Of a DNA stretch of 64,000 bases, positions 15,926-24,466 are shown in pieces. The stretch comes from Spirochaetia bacterium. Its GTDB lineage: Bacteria > Spirochaetota > Spirochaetia > Sphaerochaetales > Sphaerochaetaceae. Numbering within the stretch: the stretch's first letter is position 1; every line of letters begins with the position of its first letter. The stretch is from the NCBI GenBank assembly GCA_022482625.1, contig JAKVOU010000001.1:2466784-2530783 (forward strand), read 5' to 3'. The translations under genes and the position numbers were made by a program. A model generated the notes under the pieces. That model did not search any database and was not told where the DNA came from. It saw only the letters and a program-made list of their open reading frames with translations.

Positions 15926-17608
15926 CTATACCTCCAACCATGCTACTTGATACGGGGCAAGTACTCCTTGGAAAACAGAACCAAGGAGATTCCTTTTCCC
16001 TTTGTAGCCGATCTGTACTTCAGTACTGCTGACGTTTATCAGACAGCATATAGTTCTGCCGTTTATGCTGCGTTCCAAGGCGAAGACCCGTTTGTCAATA
16101 TCCTTGAGTACCTGTTGGCCGGCATAAGGAGAGAAACAGGGTTCTTCCTTCCTGATATCCAGCATTTTCCTGTAGCCTTTGAGTACCTTTGCATTGATGG
16201 AACTCCCATCCTGCAGTTTCTGTGTCAGGCTATCATAGTCCAGTTTTTCTCTGTTGATCGATCGGTAGCAACCGGTGGACTGTACACCTTCCGTATCATT
16301 CCGGTTTCCTAGCAAACTATGTATATAAATACCGGGGACGCCTTTCAGAGACAGAATGATAGCCTGTGAAGCAAGGAACCTGCATATTTCAGCATCCTCT
16401 GGTATTTTACCGGCAATATTCAGTGCGTCGAAGAAATTGATATTCAGTTCATATCCGCTTTTGGTACCGTTGCCGTTATCCTTGAATGAAACATGTCCGC
16501 CCTGTTCCTGGACCCTGTCGGCCATCAGCACAATTTCTTCTTTCGGTATGATACCCCGTGCCGACATCAACCCGATACCATCGTGGCTGGCTAGGAAATT
16601 GAAGAATGCAGTATCTGGTCCGGGTGTTTCCAATGTCGCAGCCCAATTGGTCAATATCGTCGTATCCTGGCGCATGAAAGTATAGAGGGTAAGCGGTGGC
16701 AGCGGAAAATTGTAGACCATGGTAGCTTCGTCCGACCCGTTGCCGAAATAGGAAATGTTTTCCTTATGCGGGACGTTTGTTTCAGTGATTATCTTGACAT
16801 CCATCTTTCCCATTTCCAGCATCTTTCTCATCAGCCTGATGATACTGTATACCTGCGGTTGATGCAGACACCGGGTACCGGCCTGTTTCCAGATGAAGGC
16901 AATGGCATCAAGCCTGATTATCGAAGCACCCTTGATGGCATAGAAACATAGGACATCAAGTATTTCCATGAGCAGATCAGGATTGGCGTAGTTCAAATCG
17001 ATTTGGTCACTGGAAAAGGTCGTCCACACATACTTCTTGCCCTCTGTTGTGTCTACAGGCGTAAGCAATGGTTGCAGCCTGGGTCTGAACACCTTGCAGT
17101 AATCAGCTTCCGGATCACAGGTAATGAAGTAGTTGCTATAGGGTCGCCTGCATGCCAGATATTCCTTGAACCATCTGCTGCTTCTTGAGCAATGGTTTGC
17201 AACAAGATCAAACATCAGCTTATAATCCTGCCCCAGGCTTTCTACATCCTGCCAATTGCCGACCTTCGGGTCGACTTCCTTGTAGTCGACGATGGAAAAA
17301 CCATCATCTGAGGTATACGGGAAAAAAGGGAGGATATGTACAGTGCTGATGCTGTTTCCTACATATGTACATAAGAAATGGTGCAAGGTCACAAGGCTAT
17401 GGGAGGCATGCCTTTTTCTGATGTTGTCACCATAGGTAATCAGTATCGAATCTTTTTCGCTGAGCCGCTTCCTTCCTGAAGTGCTTTTCTGGGAGGTCCG
17501 GAGGCGACTGACCTTTTCCAAGACCTTGGGCAGATATGCTTCGGCAGTTTCTGTCCCATAGAGGAAAGTCAGTTCCTCCTTGATCAGATGATCGTCTGTT
17601 TTCATCAT
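15926..17608 (-). CDS. GH13 subfamily 18 sugar phosphorylase (sucrose/glucosylglycerate phosphorylase-like)
   Basis: A 560-residue (beta/alpha)8 enzyme. The nucleophile Asp234 is in IIRLDAIAF, the acid/base Glu276 in IITETNVPH and the stabilising Asp343 in FLASHDGIG. The N-terminal HILPFFPYTSDDGFSIVDY motif marks subfamily 18, which splits alpha-glucosides with phosphate to give glucose 1-phosphate. Members include sucrose, sucrose 6-phosphate, glucosylglycerol and glucosylglycerate (E. coli YcjM) phosphorylases. Here, as in the ycj operon, it follows an ABC sugar importer. Length and context fit the YcjM-like branch, but specificity needs a phylogeny. The start overlaps the permease stop (TAATG). 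Confidence 0.85.
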   Translation of the reverse strand: MMKTDDHLIKEELTFLYGTETAEAYLPKVLEKVSRLRTSQKSTSGRKRLSEKDSILITYGDNIRKRHASHSLVTLHHFLCTYVGNSISTVHILPFFPYTSDDGFSIVDYKEVDPKVGNWQDVESLGQDYKLMFDLVANHCSRSSRWFKEYLACRRPYSNYFITCDPEADYCKVFRPRLQPLLTPVDTTEGKKYVWTTFSSDQIDLNYANPDLLMEILDVLCFYAIKGASIIRLDAIAFIWKQAGTRCLHQPQVYSIIRLMRKMLEMGKMDVKIITETNVPHKENISYFGNGSDEATMVYNFPLPPLTLYTFMRQDTTILTNWAATLETPGPDTAFFNFLASHDGIGLMSARGIIPKEEIVLMADRVQEQGGHVSFKDNGNGTKSGYELNINFFDALNIAGKIPEDAEICRFLASQAIILSLKGVPGIYIHSLLGNRNDTEGVQSTGCYRSINREKLDYDSLTQKLQDGSSINAKVLKGYRKMLDIRKEEPCFSPYAGQQVLKDIDKRVFALERSINGRTICCLINVSSTEVQIGYKGKRNLLGSVFQGVLAPYQVAWLEV

Positions 17609-18579
17609 TACCCCTTTACGCCACCCTCAGCTACATTGCCGGAGAGGAATTTCTGGACGAACATGAACAGGATGACAACAGGGATTGCCGTCAGCAACGA
17701 TGCTGCGCTTACTCTGTCCCATATGGCGTTCTTGGAAACGAACAAGGCTTTCAATGCGATAGGCAGCGTATACATATCCTTGAAGGACTTGAGGAATACG
17801 GAAGCAAACAGGTATTCGTTCCATGCAATCATGAAAGAGTATACCCATACAGTTGCAATTGCTCCGAACGACAAGGGAATGATAATCTTGACGATGGTCT
17901 GGAAACGTGAATAGCCTTCAATGAATGCTGCCTCTTCAATCGAAAAGGGAATTGAACGGAAAGAATTTCCTAGCATATAGAGGCAGACAGGAAGTGTCTG
18001 GACAATATATATGATTATCAAGGCGAACATGGTACCGCCTTCGGTTGCTGTCAGTCCCAAAGCCGTAGCTATCTTATACATGGGAATGAGCAGCAGTATA
18101 CCTCCGACCATGTAGACGAAAAGTACACCTCTTTGGATCAATGCCCGGCCTCGGTATTTCATCCTTGCGATCGAATAGGCTCCGAAGATTGCTATGATGA
18201 GTGCACAGATTGAAGCGGTGAGCGAAAACTTAAGTGAAGTGGCGAAGTACTGGGGAAAGGGAAATACGTCGCTGGTATCAGTATACTTGGCCAAGATTGA
18301 TTTTTTCTGTGCCTCGGTCAGGTTCGGGGTCGAATCAAGCAGTTTCTGTACCGAATCCGGGATTTCGACAGTTGAAGAATCGTTTCCGATCCCAAGGATT
18401 TCCTGATAGGACTCAGTGTTTACCTTGGTCGGTATGAGAGAAGGATTTCCCCAATCCCAGGAATATTTGAGCGAAGTCGACAACATCTGTACAAATGGAA
18501 AGATGCTGAACAGAACAATGAAAATGACGAGTATGAAGAAGCCGAAAGCCTTGAGGCGATGATGTTTACTTTTTACCAT
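17608..18579 (-). CDS. ABC sugar transporter permease, MalG type
   Basis: A 323-residue inner-membrane permease. The coupling-helix EAA loop is EEAAFIEGYSRFQTIVKIIIPL and the protein ends NVAEGGVKG. The segment between the first and second helices (about residues 40-110) is longer than usual for MalG, as in MalG-like proteins with an extended periplasmic loop. Its start overlaps the preceding permease stop by 7 bases. It works with the permease at 18573-19448 and the binding protein at 19548-20936; the ATPase is not encoded here and is probably a shared MsmK/UgpC-type subunit. Confidence 0.88.
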   Translation of the reverse strand: MVKSKHHRLKAFGFFILVIFIVLFSIFPFVQMLSTSLKYSWDWGNPSLIPTKVNTESYQEILGIGNDSSTVEIPDSVQKLLDSTPNLTEAQKKSILAKYTDTSDVFPFPQYFATSLKFSLTASICALIIAIFGAYSIARMKYRGRALIQRGVLFVYMVGGILLLIPMYKIATALGLTATEGGTMFALIIIYIVQTLPVCLYMLGNSFRSIPFSIEEAAFIEGYSRFQTIVKIIIPLSFGAIATVWVYSFMIAWNEYLFASVFLKSFKDMYTLPIALKALFVSKNAIWDRVSAASLLTAIPVVILFMFVQKFLSGNVAEGGVKG

Positions 18580-19448
18580 TTCAATACCTTCTTTACGTAC
18601 AGGAGAATAAGGATGATGAGCAGGGCAAACTGCACGACGACCAGGGCCGATCCTTGACCGAGCTGCATGCTTCCGGTGAAAGCCTTGAAGTAGGTATAGA
18701 CCGAAAGGACCTTGACGTTGTCAGTGAGCAGGTAGACCTCCTCGAATTTGTTGAAGTTCCAGATGAATCTCAGAAGGACCAGTGACCCGATGACGAAGTA
18801 GAGTTCCGGTATGGTAATGGACCAGAATTTCCGCCATGCACCTGCACCGTCTATCTCTGCGGCTTCATAGAGGTTTTGGTCGATGGTCTGAAGCCGGGAA
18901 AGGATCATCAGGTAAGTAAAGGGAAAAGCCTTCCATACACTGAAGATGACGGCAACCCAAATGGCATACTTGGGATCTCCGATGAGATTGAAACGGGTAT
19001 CGCTGAGATGAAGGACATCGACTACAATATGCATGAAGATGCCGTTCACCGGATCAAAGAAGAACTGCCAGGCGTATACGGTAGAGATTACCGGCGCAAT
19101 GTAAGGCAAAAGTATGATGGAACGGACTACTGGACGGCCTTTGAATTTCTTGTTCATGACCATGGCTACGATCAGCCCCATTGCCGTCGTGAGGACCGTA
19201 GTTGCTATCACATAGACGAAAGTCGTCAGTACCGATGCCCAGAATGTCGGGTCGGTAAGCACCTTTATGTAATTTGCTGTTCCTATGTAGGTTGTTTCTC
19301 CTGTAATTTTTACATTGAAGAAACTAAGATAGATATTGTAGAAAATCGGGTAGATGATCAGCATGCCGATGATCACTACCGAGGGCAGGACAAGTTTCAC
19401 TCCAAGTCGTGCATCCTTCTGTTCAAGGCTGAGCTTTGCTGCCGGCAT
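18573..19448 (-). CDS. ABC sugar transporter permease, MalF type
   Basis: A 291-residue permease with six predicted helices and the EAA loop EAAEIDGAGAWRKFWSITIPEL. I chose ATG 19448, which has GGAGGT 8 bases upstream; the frame remains open to 19511 through a strong hairpin, which would be an unlikely start region. It is first of the two permeases after the binding-protein gene. Confidence 0.88.
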   Translation of the reverse strand: MPAAKLSLEQKDARLGVKLVLPSVVIIGMLIIYPIFYNIYLSFFNVKITGETTYIGTANYIKVLTDPTFWASVLTTFVYVIATTVLTTAMGLIVAMVMNKKFKGRPVVRSIILLPYIAPVISTVYAWQFFFDPVNGIFMHIVVDVLHLSDTRFNLIGDPKYAIWVAVIFSVWKAFPFTYLMILSRLQTIDQNLYEAAEIDGAGAWRKFWSITIPELYFVIGSLVLLRFIWNFNKFEEVYLLTDNVKVLSVYTYFKAFTGSMQLGQGSALVVVQFALLIILILLYVKKVLKW

Positions 19449-19477
19449 GTGGTTTACCTCCGTTATGGTCTTTTTGA

Positions 19478-19512
19478 AATGCAGGAGAAGAGTCCTGCTC
19501 TTCTCCTGCATT
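19478..19512 (-). promoter_or_regulatory. Intercistronic hairpin between binding-protein and permease genes
   Basis: A perfect 15-bp inverted repeat (AATGCAGGAGAAGAG with CTCTTCTCCTGCATT) and a 5-base loop, between the SBP stop (19548) and the permease start (19448). There is no following U-run. Such hairpins commonly protect the 3' end of the upstream message or reduce read-through, giving more binding protein than permease. Confidence 0.8.
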
Positions 19513-19547
19513 GTTTTGTCGTTGCCTCTGCGTGGATGTCAGCAGGA

Positions 19548-20936
19548 TCAGTTGATTGCCTTTATTTCGGATTCAGCCCATGCCATTGCTGCGTCAACAT
19601 CCATGTTTTCCTGTGTGATCTTATAGATCATCTGCGGGATAATCTGCTGGGATGTCACGGAAGCTGCCTTTTCAATCTTTACACCGTCGACGATGCCGAA
19701 GGACTTGATGTCCTGCATACCGTCGATGAGATCATCGATTGACTTTTTGCCATAGCGGGAAAGTACCGGATTGTTCAGGAATTCAGGATTGTCGGCAATT
19801 CCTTTTATGACGGGATTCATGCCACCGGGAGCCATATGCAGGAACGTGATGTAGCTGTTGGGCTGATAGAGGAATTGTATGAATTTCTCTGCAGCCTGTG
19901 TCTTTGCTGTATCATCTTGCTTCAGGATGCCAAGGGAAATGATGGTTCCATAGGAAGCTGAATCAGTATGGGTAATGGTCGGTACCATGCCGGTATGGGA
20001 AGCAAGTTCAGGATCGAACTTGGAACCCTGGAGATCCTTGAAGTTGTCACTGGTCAATGAAGATGCTGCTGCATCCTGGATTGCCAGATCATCCATGATA
20101 TAGGTCGAGTAGAAGAACATTGCCATCTTGCCTTGCAGATAATAGTCCCGAGCTCTCCATGTCTGTGGCCCAGGTGGGTTGTATTTTGCAAGCCTTGCAT
20201 AGTATTCGATGGCTTCCTTCATCTGGGGGGTATCAAAGGTAAGATTTCCCTTGCTGTCGAAGATATTTGCACCATTGGATAGGGCAATCGGTGTAAAACA
20301 CTGCTCGGTAAATACTTCTGATTTTGTACCGACGAGAATGCCATAGGTGTTTTCCGAAGGTTTGTAGAAATATTTTGCAGCTTTCTCGATGTTTTCCCAT
20401 GTAGTCGGCGGTTCCAGTCCTGCCTGTTTGAACCAGTCGGTCCGATACCAGATGCCCTGCAGCCAGCCATGGTAGGGGACACCATAGGGCTGTCCGTCAG
20501 GAGACTCGTTCATTTTCAGTGCGCCATCGAAGAACTTGTCTTTTCCGATTGCATCTATGGTTTCCTGATTTGCCTTGGTATCCATCAGGCCGTCTGCACC
20601 GAAGGCGACCATAGAGTCTGAGGAACCTTCGATGATGGTCGGGGCAGTGTGGGCGTTTGTTGCCGTAGCCAGCTGGGACGCCAGGTCGTTTTCATCAACG
20701 GCGATAAGCTTGACCTTGATATTCGGGTTTGTTGCCTCAAAAGTATCAATCAGAAGCTGGATGGTTGCCTGTCGGTCCGTCTGTGTCTGTGAAGTCCAGT
20801 ACTCGATGGTTACCGGTTCCTGCGGAGCTGCTGCCGTAGGTTGTGATGTAGCAGTCTCACTGTTTCCGTTTGCAAACAGAGCAAACGGTGCCATTGCTGA
20901 TATCAGCAGCAATGTAATTAATCTTGTACGTTTCAT
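19548..20936 (-). CDS. ABC sugar-binding protein
   Basis: A 462-residue family 1 extracellular solute-binding protein. The signal peptide ends ALFANGNSETATS, the spirochaetal pattern without a lipobox cysteine. The mature part begins VTIEYWTSQTQTDRQATIQLLIDTFE, and GVPYHGWLQGIWYRTDWF is the typical hinge/ligand segment. It is the first gene of the phosphorylase operon, downstream of a 7-1-7 palindrome (20969-20983), and probably delivers the glucoside cleaved by the GH13_18 enzyme. Confidence 0.9.
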   Translation of the reverse strand: MKRTRLITLLLISAMAPFALFANGNSETATSQPTAAAPQEPVTIEYWTSQTQTDRQATIQLLIDTFEATNPNIKVKLIAVDENDLASQLATATNAHTAPTIIEGSSDSMVAFGADGLMDTKANQETIDAIGKDKFFDGALKMNESPDGQPYGVPYHGWLQGIWYRTDWFKQAGLEPPTTWENIEKAAKYFYKPSENTYGILVGTKSEVFTEQCFTPIALSNGANIFDSKGNLTFDTPQMKEAIEYYARLAKYNPPGPQTWRARDYYLQGKMAMFFYSTYIMDDLAIQDAAASSLTSDNFKDLQGSKFDPELASHTGMVPTITHTDSASYGTIISLGILKQDDTAKTQAAEKFIQFLYQPNSYITFLHMAPGGMNPVIKGIADNPEFLNNPVLSRYGKKSIDDLIDGMQDIKSFGIVDGVKIEKAASVTSQQIIPQMIYKITQENMDVDAAMAWAESEIKAIN

Positions 20937-20968
20937 GATTCCTCCATTGTGTTCTTTCCTTTTTCATC

Positions 20969-20983
20969 ATTGGCAATGCCAAT
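20969..20983 (-). promoter_or_regulatory. Candidate operator of the phosphorylase operon
   Basis: ATTGGCA A TGCCAAT: a perfect 7-1-7 inverted repeat, 33 bases before the binding-protein start and just downstream of the LacI-family gene. Position suggests repression by the neighbouring regulator (21086-22087). Confidence 0.5.
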
Positions 20984-21059
20984 GCCTTTGCATATCCATG
21001 GTGCAGGGCCAATTGTCTCCTGCTGGTTATAAATTGAAGGAGTAGATTCTTGATGTCAG

Positions 21060-21074
21060 TCGGACCTTGTCCGA
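21060..21074 (-). terminator. Small hairpin after the LacI gene
   Basis: TCGGAC CTT GTCCGA lies 12 bases past the regulator stop codon. It is short and lacks a T-run, so it is only a weak terminator candidate. Confidence 0.35.
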
Positions 21075-21085
21075 TGACGATGCTG

Positions 21086-22087
21086 TTATTTCAGAGAAGT
21101 CCTGATGATCAACTTGGGAGTAATGCTCATTTCATTTCGTACGTCGCTATAGGTATTTCTGTCTATGTATCCCAGCCTGCCAAGTAAGTAGGAGACGACG
21201 ATCTGGCATTTGAGCTCGATGGACTGATCCATGGTCGTGAGGTCAAGGACCTCAGCGACCGCTGTATTATCAAAACCCATGATTCCCATATCTTCGGGAA
21301 CCTTGAAGCCGTGTTGCTTAAGATATTTATATCCTCCGGCTGCCATATCATCACAGCCGAAGAAAATTGCCTGCGGTGGTGTCGGAAGGGCCATCAGTTG
21401 TTCAGTAGCTGCAAAGCCTCCCTTGCGTGACAGGGGAGCTGTCAAATGATAACATTCCTGCATCGGGTGTCCTTCAGCAGCCAGTGCAGCAGAAAATCCC
21501 ATGTACCTTTGCTCAATATGTTCGTCTGCCGGTTCCCAGCCGACAAATGCAATGTTGCTGTAACTTCGGCTGATCATGTACCTTGCTGCATCCTGGCATC
21601 CTTGGAAATTGTTGTTGTGAACGCTGAACTCGCCCTCGCAGCGAGTCTGCAGCAAGGCAAGGGGAATGCCGAAGCTTTCACAGAACTGGCTGGCTTCGTC
21701 ATCTACCACAGCAGATGCCACCACAAGTCCATCGACCTTGCTGAGAAAATCAGGATGTTTTGAAAAGTAAGTCTTGATGTTCTGACGTTCCTTGATGTCA
21801 AAGACCAGTAGCTGATAAGGCGTATCAGCCAATAAGGATGAAATGGTAGAGGTCAGCGACATGGAAAATATGGAAGTTGGATCAGAAAGGGTAAGGCCGA
21901 TGATCATCTGCTGCTTTTTCTTATTGTCAGGGATCCTGTAGCCTATTGATTTCAGCCTGGAAATTATTTCTTCCCTTGTCTCGGCCTTGACCAATTCAGG
22001 ATGGTTGAGCACCCGTGAAATGGTGCTTGCACTTACGCCTGTTTTTGCTGCCAGTTGCTTCGATGTCAGTTTCTGTTCCTTTTCCAT
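21086..22087 (-). CDS. LacI-family transcriptional regulator
   Basis: A 333-residue regulator. The helix-turn-helix is LTSKQLAAKTGVSASTISRVLNHPELV (residues about 7-33), with the hinge at SIGYRIPD. A periplasmic-binding-like sensor domain follows (IIGLTLSDPTSIFS ... FFGCDDMAAGGYKYLKQHGFKVPEDMGIMGFDNT). It lies directly upstream of the phosphorylase operon in the same direction and is its probable local regulator. The promoter-like hexamers place transcription start at or next to the ATG. AGGA 8-11 bases upstream is the only possible Shine-Dalgarno site and overlaps the -10. Confidence 0.9.
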   Translation of the reverse strand: MEKEQKLTSKQLAAKTGVSASTISRVLNHPELVKAETREEIISRLKSIGYRIPDNKKKQQMIIGLTLSDPTSIFSMSLTSTISSLLADTPYQLLVFDIKERQNIKTYFSKHPDFLSKVDGLVVASAVVDDEASQFCESFGIPLALLQTRCEGEFSVHNNNFQGCQDAARYMISRSYSNIAFVGWEPADEHIEQRYMGFSAALAAEGHPMQECYHLTAPLSRKGGFAATEQLMALPTPPQAIFFGCDDMAAGGYKYLKQHGFKVPEDMGIMGFDNTAVAEVLDLTTMDQSIELKCQIVVSYLLGRLGYIDRNTYSDVRNEMSITPKLIIRTSLK

Positions 22088-22093
22088 AGCTAC

Positions 22094-22122
22094 ATCCTAG
22101 TATGGGTATTTCAGTCTGTCAA
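22094..22122 (-). promoter_or_regulatory. Promoter of LacI gene, ending 6 bases before the ATG
   Basis: TTGACA, 17 bases, TAGGAT, then 6 bases (gtagct) and the ATG at 22087. With normal spacing, +1 falls on or beside the A of the start codon, which would give a leaderless mRNA. Confidence 0.55.
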
Positions 22123-22296
22123 GAAAAAATTTCACAATTTTTAGATATTTAACTGAAATATTTCATAGATAATTATGAATTATTTCAGAATTTGTTCTGT
22201 TTGAATTTTCTCTTTTCTGATGGTGCTGTTGGAGAAAAATATATCTCTTGGCCTAGTATTTTTTTTGCAGGATCTGACGGATGAGGGGACTTGTGG

Positions 22297-23031
22297 CTAT
22301 CTGAAAATCAGCAGATATGAGAAGATTGCAATACAAGCTGACAGCAATGTACCCAGCAGATAATACTCAGCAAAAACCTGATCCTTTGTAATTCTGTCAA
22401 ACCTTGCAATTGACTTTGCTGTAAGCACCAATCCTATTGCTGCATACTGATTCATGTAGATCAGCAGGAATATGAGCAACCGCTCAACTGTACCGATAGA
22501 GGCTCCCGTATGCTGTATGCCGAGCTTTGCAATTTCGTTTCCAGCGGGACGATAGTCCGAGAGTAGATATTTCAGCAGGATATTGCAGGGTTTTGCCAAG
22601 AAAAAAACCATGGTACAGCCTTTCAGCAGTATGGAAGGGTTGATATCTTCTTTTTCCAGTAAGATTGCTGCGTTGCTGACGTAGGATTTTGGCAGCTGCA
22701 TTGAAAGAAAACCAGCACAGACTGCAATAATGGCTATGTGCAGCAATTGGTCGATGATGAATGGGCGGGAAGTATCTTTACTATGGTCCTTTAATAAGAA
22801 GAACTTGGTGATGTCTATGGCAGCATGGCTGATTACCATTGCCATGAAGATGTCAAAAGCCTGTATTCCATAGGTGAGAGGGACTAGAAGGCAGCAAATA
22901 CCGTAGATGCCGCAGTGCAGCAGTACGGCAGAAAAATCCTTTTGCTTGCGTGCTGCCAGGCTTTGTGTCTGCAGGTAAAAGTCTCCCAGCAGATGCAAGA
23001 GGAAAAGAAAGACGAAGCTTTCAGTAAACAT
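22297..23031 (-). CDS. DUF3307 family membrane protein
   Basis: A 244-residue hydrophobic protein. FLFLLHLLGDFYLQTQSLAARK and MVISHAAIDITKFFLL match the DUF3307 pattern of short helices with conserved D and H residues. The rest adds several helices. The ATG at 23031 overlaps the end of the SatD-like gene (ATGTTTACTGA), so the two are translated together, as seen for satD/DUF3307 pairs elsewhere. The function is unknown; the name derives from an acid-tolerance locus in Streptococcus mutans. Confidence 0.75.
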   Translation of the reverse strand: MFTESFVFLFLLHLLGDFYLQTQSLAARKQKDFSAVLLHCGIYGICCLLVPLTYGIQAFDIFMAMVISHAAIDITKFFLLKDHSKDTSRPFIIDQLLHIAIIAVCAGFLSMQLPKSYVSNAAILLEKEDINPSILLKGCTMVFFLAKPCNILLKYLLSDYRPAGNEIAKLGIQHTGASIGTVERLLIFLLIYMNQYAAIGLVLTAKSIARFDRITKDQVFAEYYLLGTLLSACIAIFSYLLIFR

Positions 23032-23701
23032 TGCCTTGACCTTGGCCCTGCAGGAAAATGTCATCAATGCTTTGCTGGGCAGCTTCCATTGCTTCAAGAT
23101 AAGCAAAATAATCAGCTGCCTTTACTGTCTTACTGACAGAAGGCTGGGATATCTTGAGCTCTTTTGCCGTATCCTGCTGGCTTTTACCCAGTTGCCTGAA
23201 TCTTGCAACTATTTCTCTCTGTCGATAGGTCCAGTGGGATTTCAATGCAATCATGAGCAGAAATACGGCATTTATCATGCTGTCTTGGTGTTTCCTGTTG
23301 CTTTTTATCTGCATTGATGCAATGGCCTTTCCGTTTCTTCTCTCTCTGTCATGCAGGTCCGTGATACAATTCCTGGCTCTGTAATAGGCCGGACCATCTG
23401 CACCAAGAGGCATGGTCTTATCTATTTCTGTGGTTATTTCACCGATTCCTATTCCGAATCTGAACCGAATAGGGAACATTTGCTCGGCTATGGTTTCTAT
23501 GATTGCAAGTACATGGTCGGGTATGGCAAGCAGTCCTTGGAATTCATCTCCTATGGTTACCATGAAAGGAGAAGCAAGCTGGTCACTGTAGGTACTGTTG
23601 ATGTCTTCAAGTACTTGCTTGAATTTCTTCTGTATGATGCTTCTGTTGGCAAGACTCCTGGAATCAATCATGTCGCCGATGAGTGCAATATACTGTTTCA
23701 T
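23021..23701 (-). CDS. SatD-family protein
   Basis: A 226-residue cytoplasmic protein. The N-terminal part (QYIALIGDMIDSRSL, FMVTIGDEFQGLL, RFRFGIGIGEITTEI) matches SatD. A C-terminal helix-turn-helix (RQLGKSQQDTAKELKISQPSVSKTVKAA) suggests DNA binding. I chose the internal ATG at 23701, which has AGAGG upstream and matches family length; the frame extends to 23776 without a site. It is coupled to the DUF3307 gene. The domain resembles a cyclase/GGDEF-like fold in layout, but that is not established here. Confidence 0.75.
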   Translation of the reverse strand: MKQYIALIGDMIDSRSLANRSIIQKKFKQVLEDINSTYSDQLASPFMVTIGDEFQGLLAIPDHVLAIIETIAEQMFPIRFRFGIGIGEITTEIDKTMPLGADGPAYYRARNCITDLHDRERRNGKAIASMQIKSNRKHQDSMINAVFLLMIALKSHWTYRQREIVARFRQLGKSQQDTAKELKISQPSVSKTVKAADYFAYLEAMEAAQQSIDDIFLQGQGQGNVY

Positions 23702-23867
23702 GTCATACCTCTGCCCACAAGTATAGAACTGAAAATTGCATAAGTCAAATTTATTCATGTTTTTTGCTATAAACATATTTTATACATAATTTTAAACTTA
23801 TTTTCAGTTGGTTTTGGAGTAAGAGTTTGTCTGTTATATTAATTCGTTTAGCAGTGAATATGCTGAC

Positions 23868-24466
23868 TTGAAAAAGAAATGCCATTGGACTATGGAATTG
23901 TCTTTGCGGGCAAAGGCCTCGGAAAAACTGTTGCCCTATATTACAAAAACATTTGTCCTTGCTGCTGCGCTTATCAAGCCGAAAGAAATCAAACAGCTCA
24001 GGCGGAGCATAAAGTTTGATAAGGCACTTGCGGACAGGTGTCTTGTAATCTCTTTGTTCATTTGTAATATGGCTTTTACCTTCTGGCTTACGTCCGATGT
24101 TATAGGAAGTTCGCTTAGCCATCTTCTGGCTGCTGGCCTAGGCAAGCTAAGTACATCGTCTGCTGGCTGACTTATGTATATCGGTTTACATCCTGTGGCT
24201 GATAGCTCTCAGATCATGCTTGCTTCCCTAGGGTGTGTGATTTCATTGCTTTTCATTTCGTTGGGTTTCAGTGATTGGCGGGCTTCTGTGACTCTTTTGA
24301 CAGAGTTTGCAGCAAAGGAGGTGATTATCAGCACTTTTGCTATCCTGGCAGGGGATGGGCTACAAGGTTGCCTGCTGCACTTCCTGCTATGTTTACGATG
24401 CTTACGGCTTTTGTTTTTTTACTAATTAACTTATATTTGTCAGTATCCCTATCTGAATTGCACTAG
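23868..24466 (+). pseudogene. feoB: feoB remnant
   Basis: Two adjoining frames hold pieces of the ferrous-iron transporter FeoB. FDKALADRCLVISLFICNMA followed by TFWLTSDVIGSSLS matches the first helix after the G domain. The sequence then jumps, after a stop near 24168, to LGFSDWRASVTLLTEFAAKE, the second gate region. A frameshift near 24350 leads to ALPAMFTMLTAFVFLLIN from the C-terminus. The G domain and roughly 300 central residues are absent, so no transporter can be made. It converges on the LacI gene at 24463. Confidence 0.7.
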
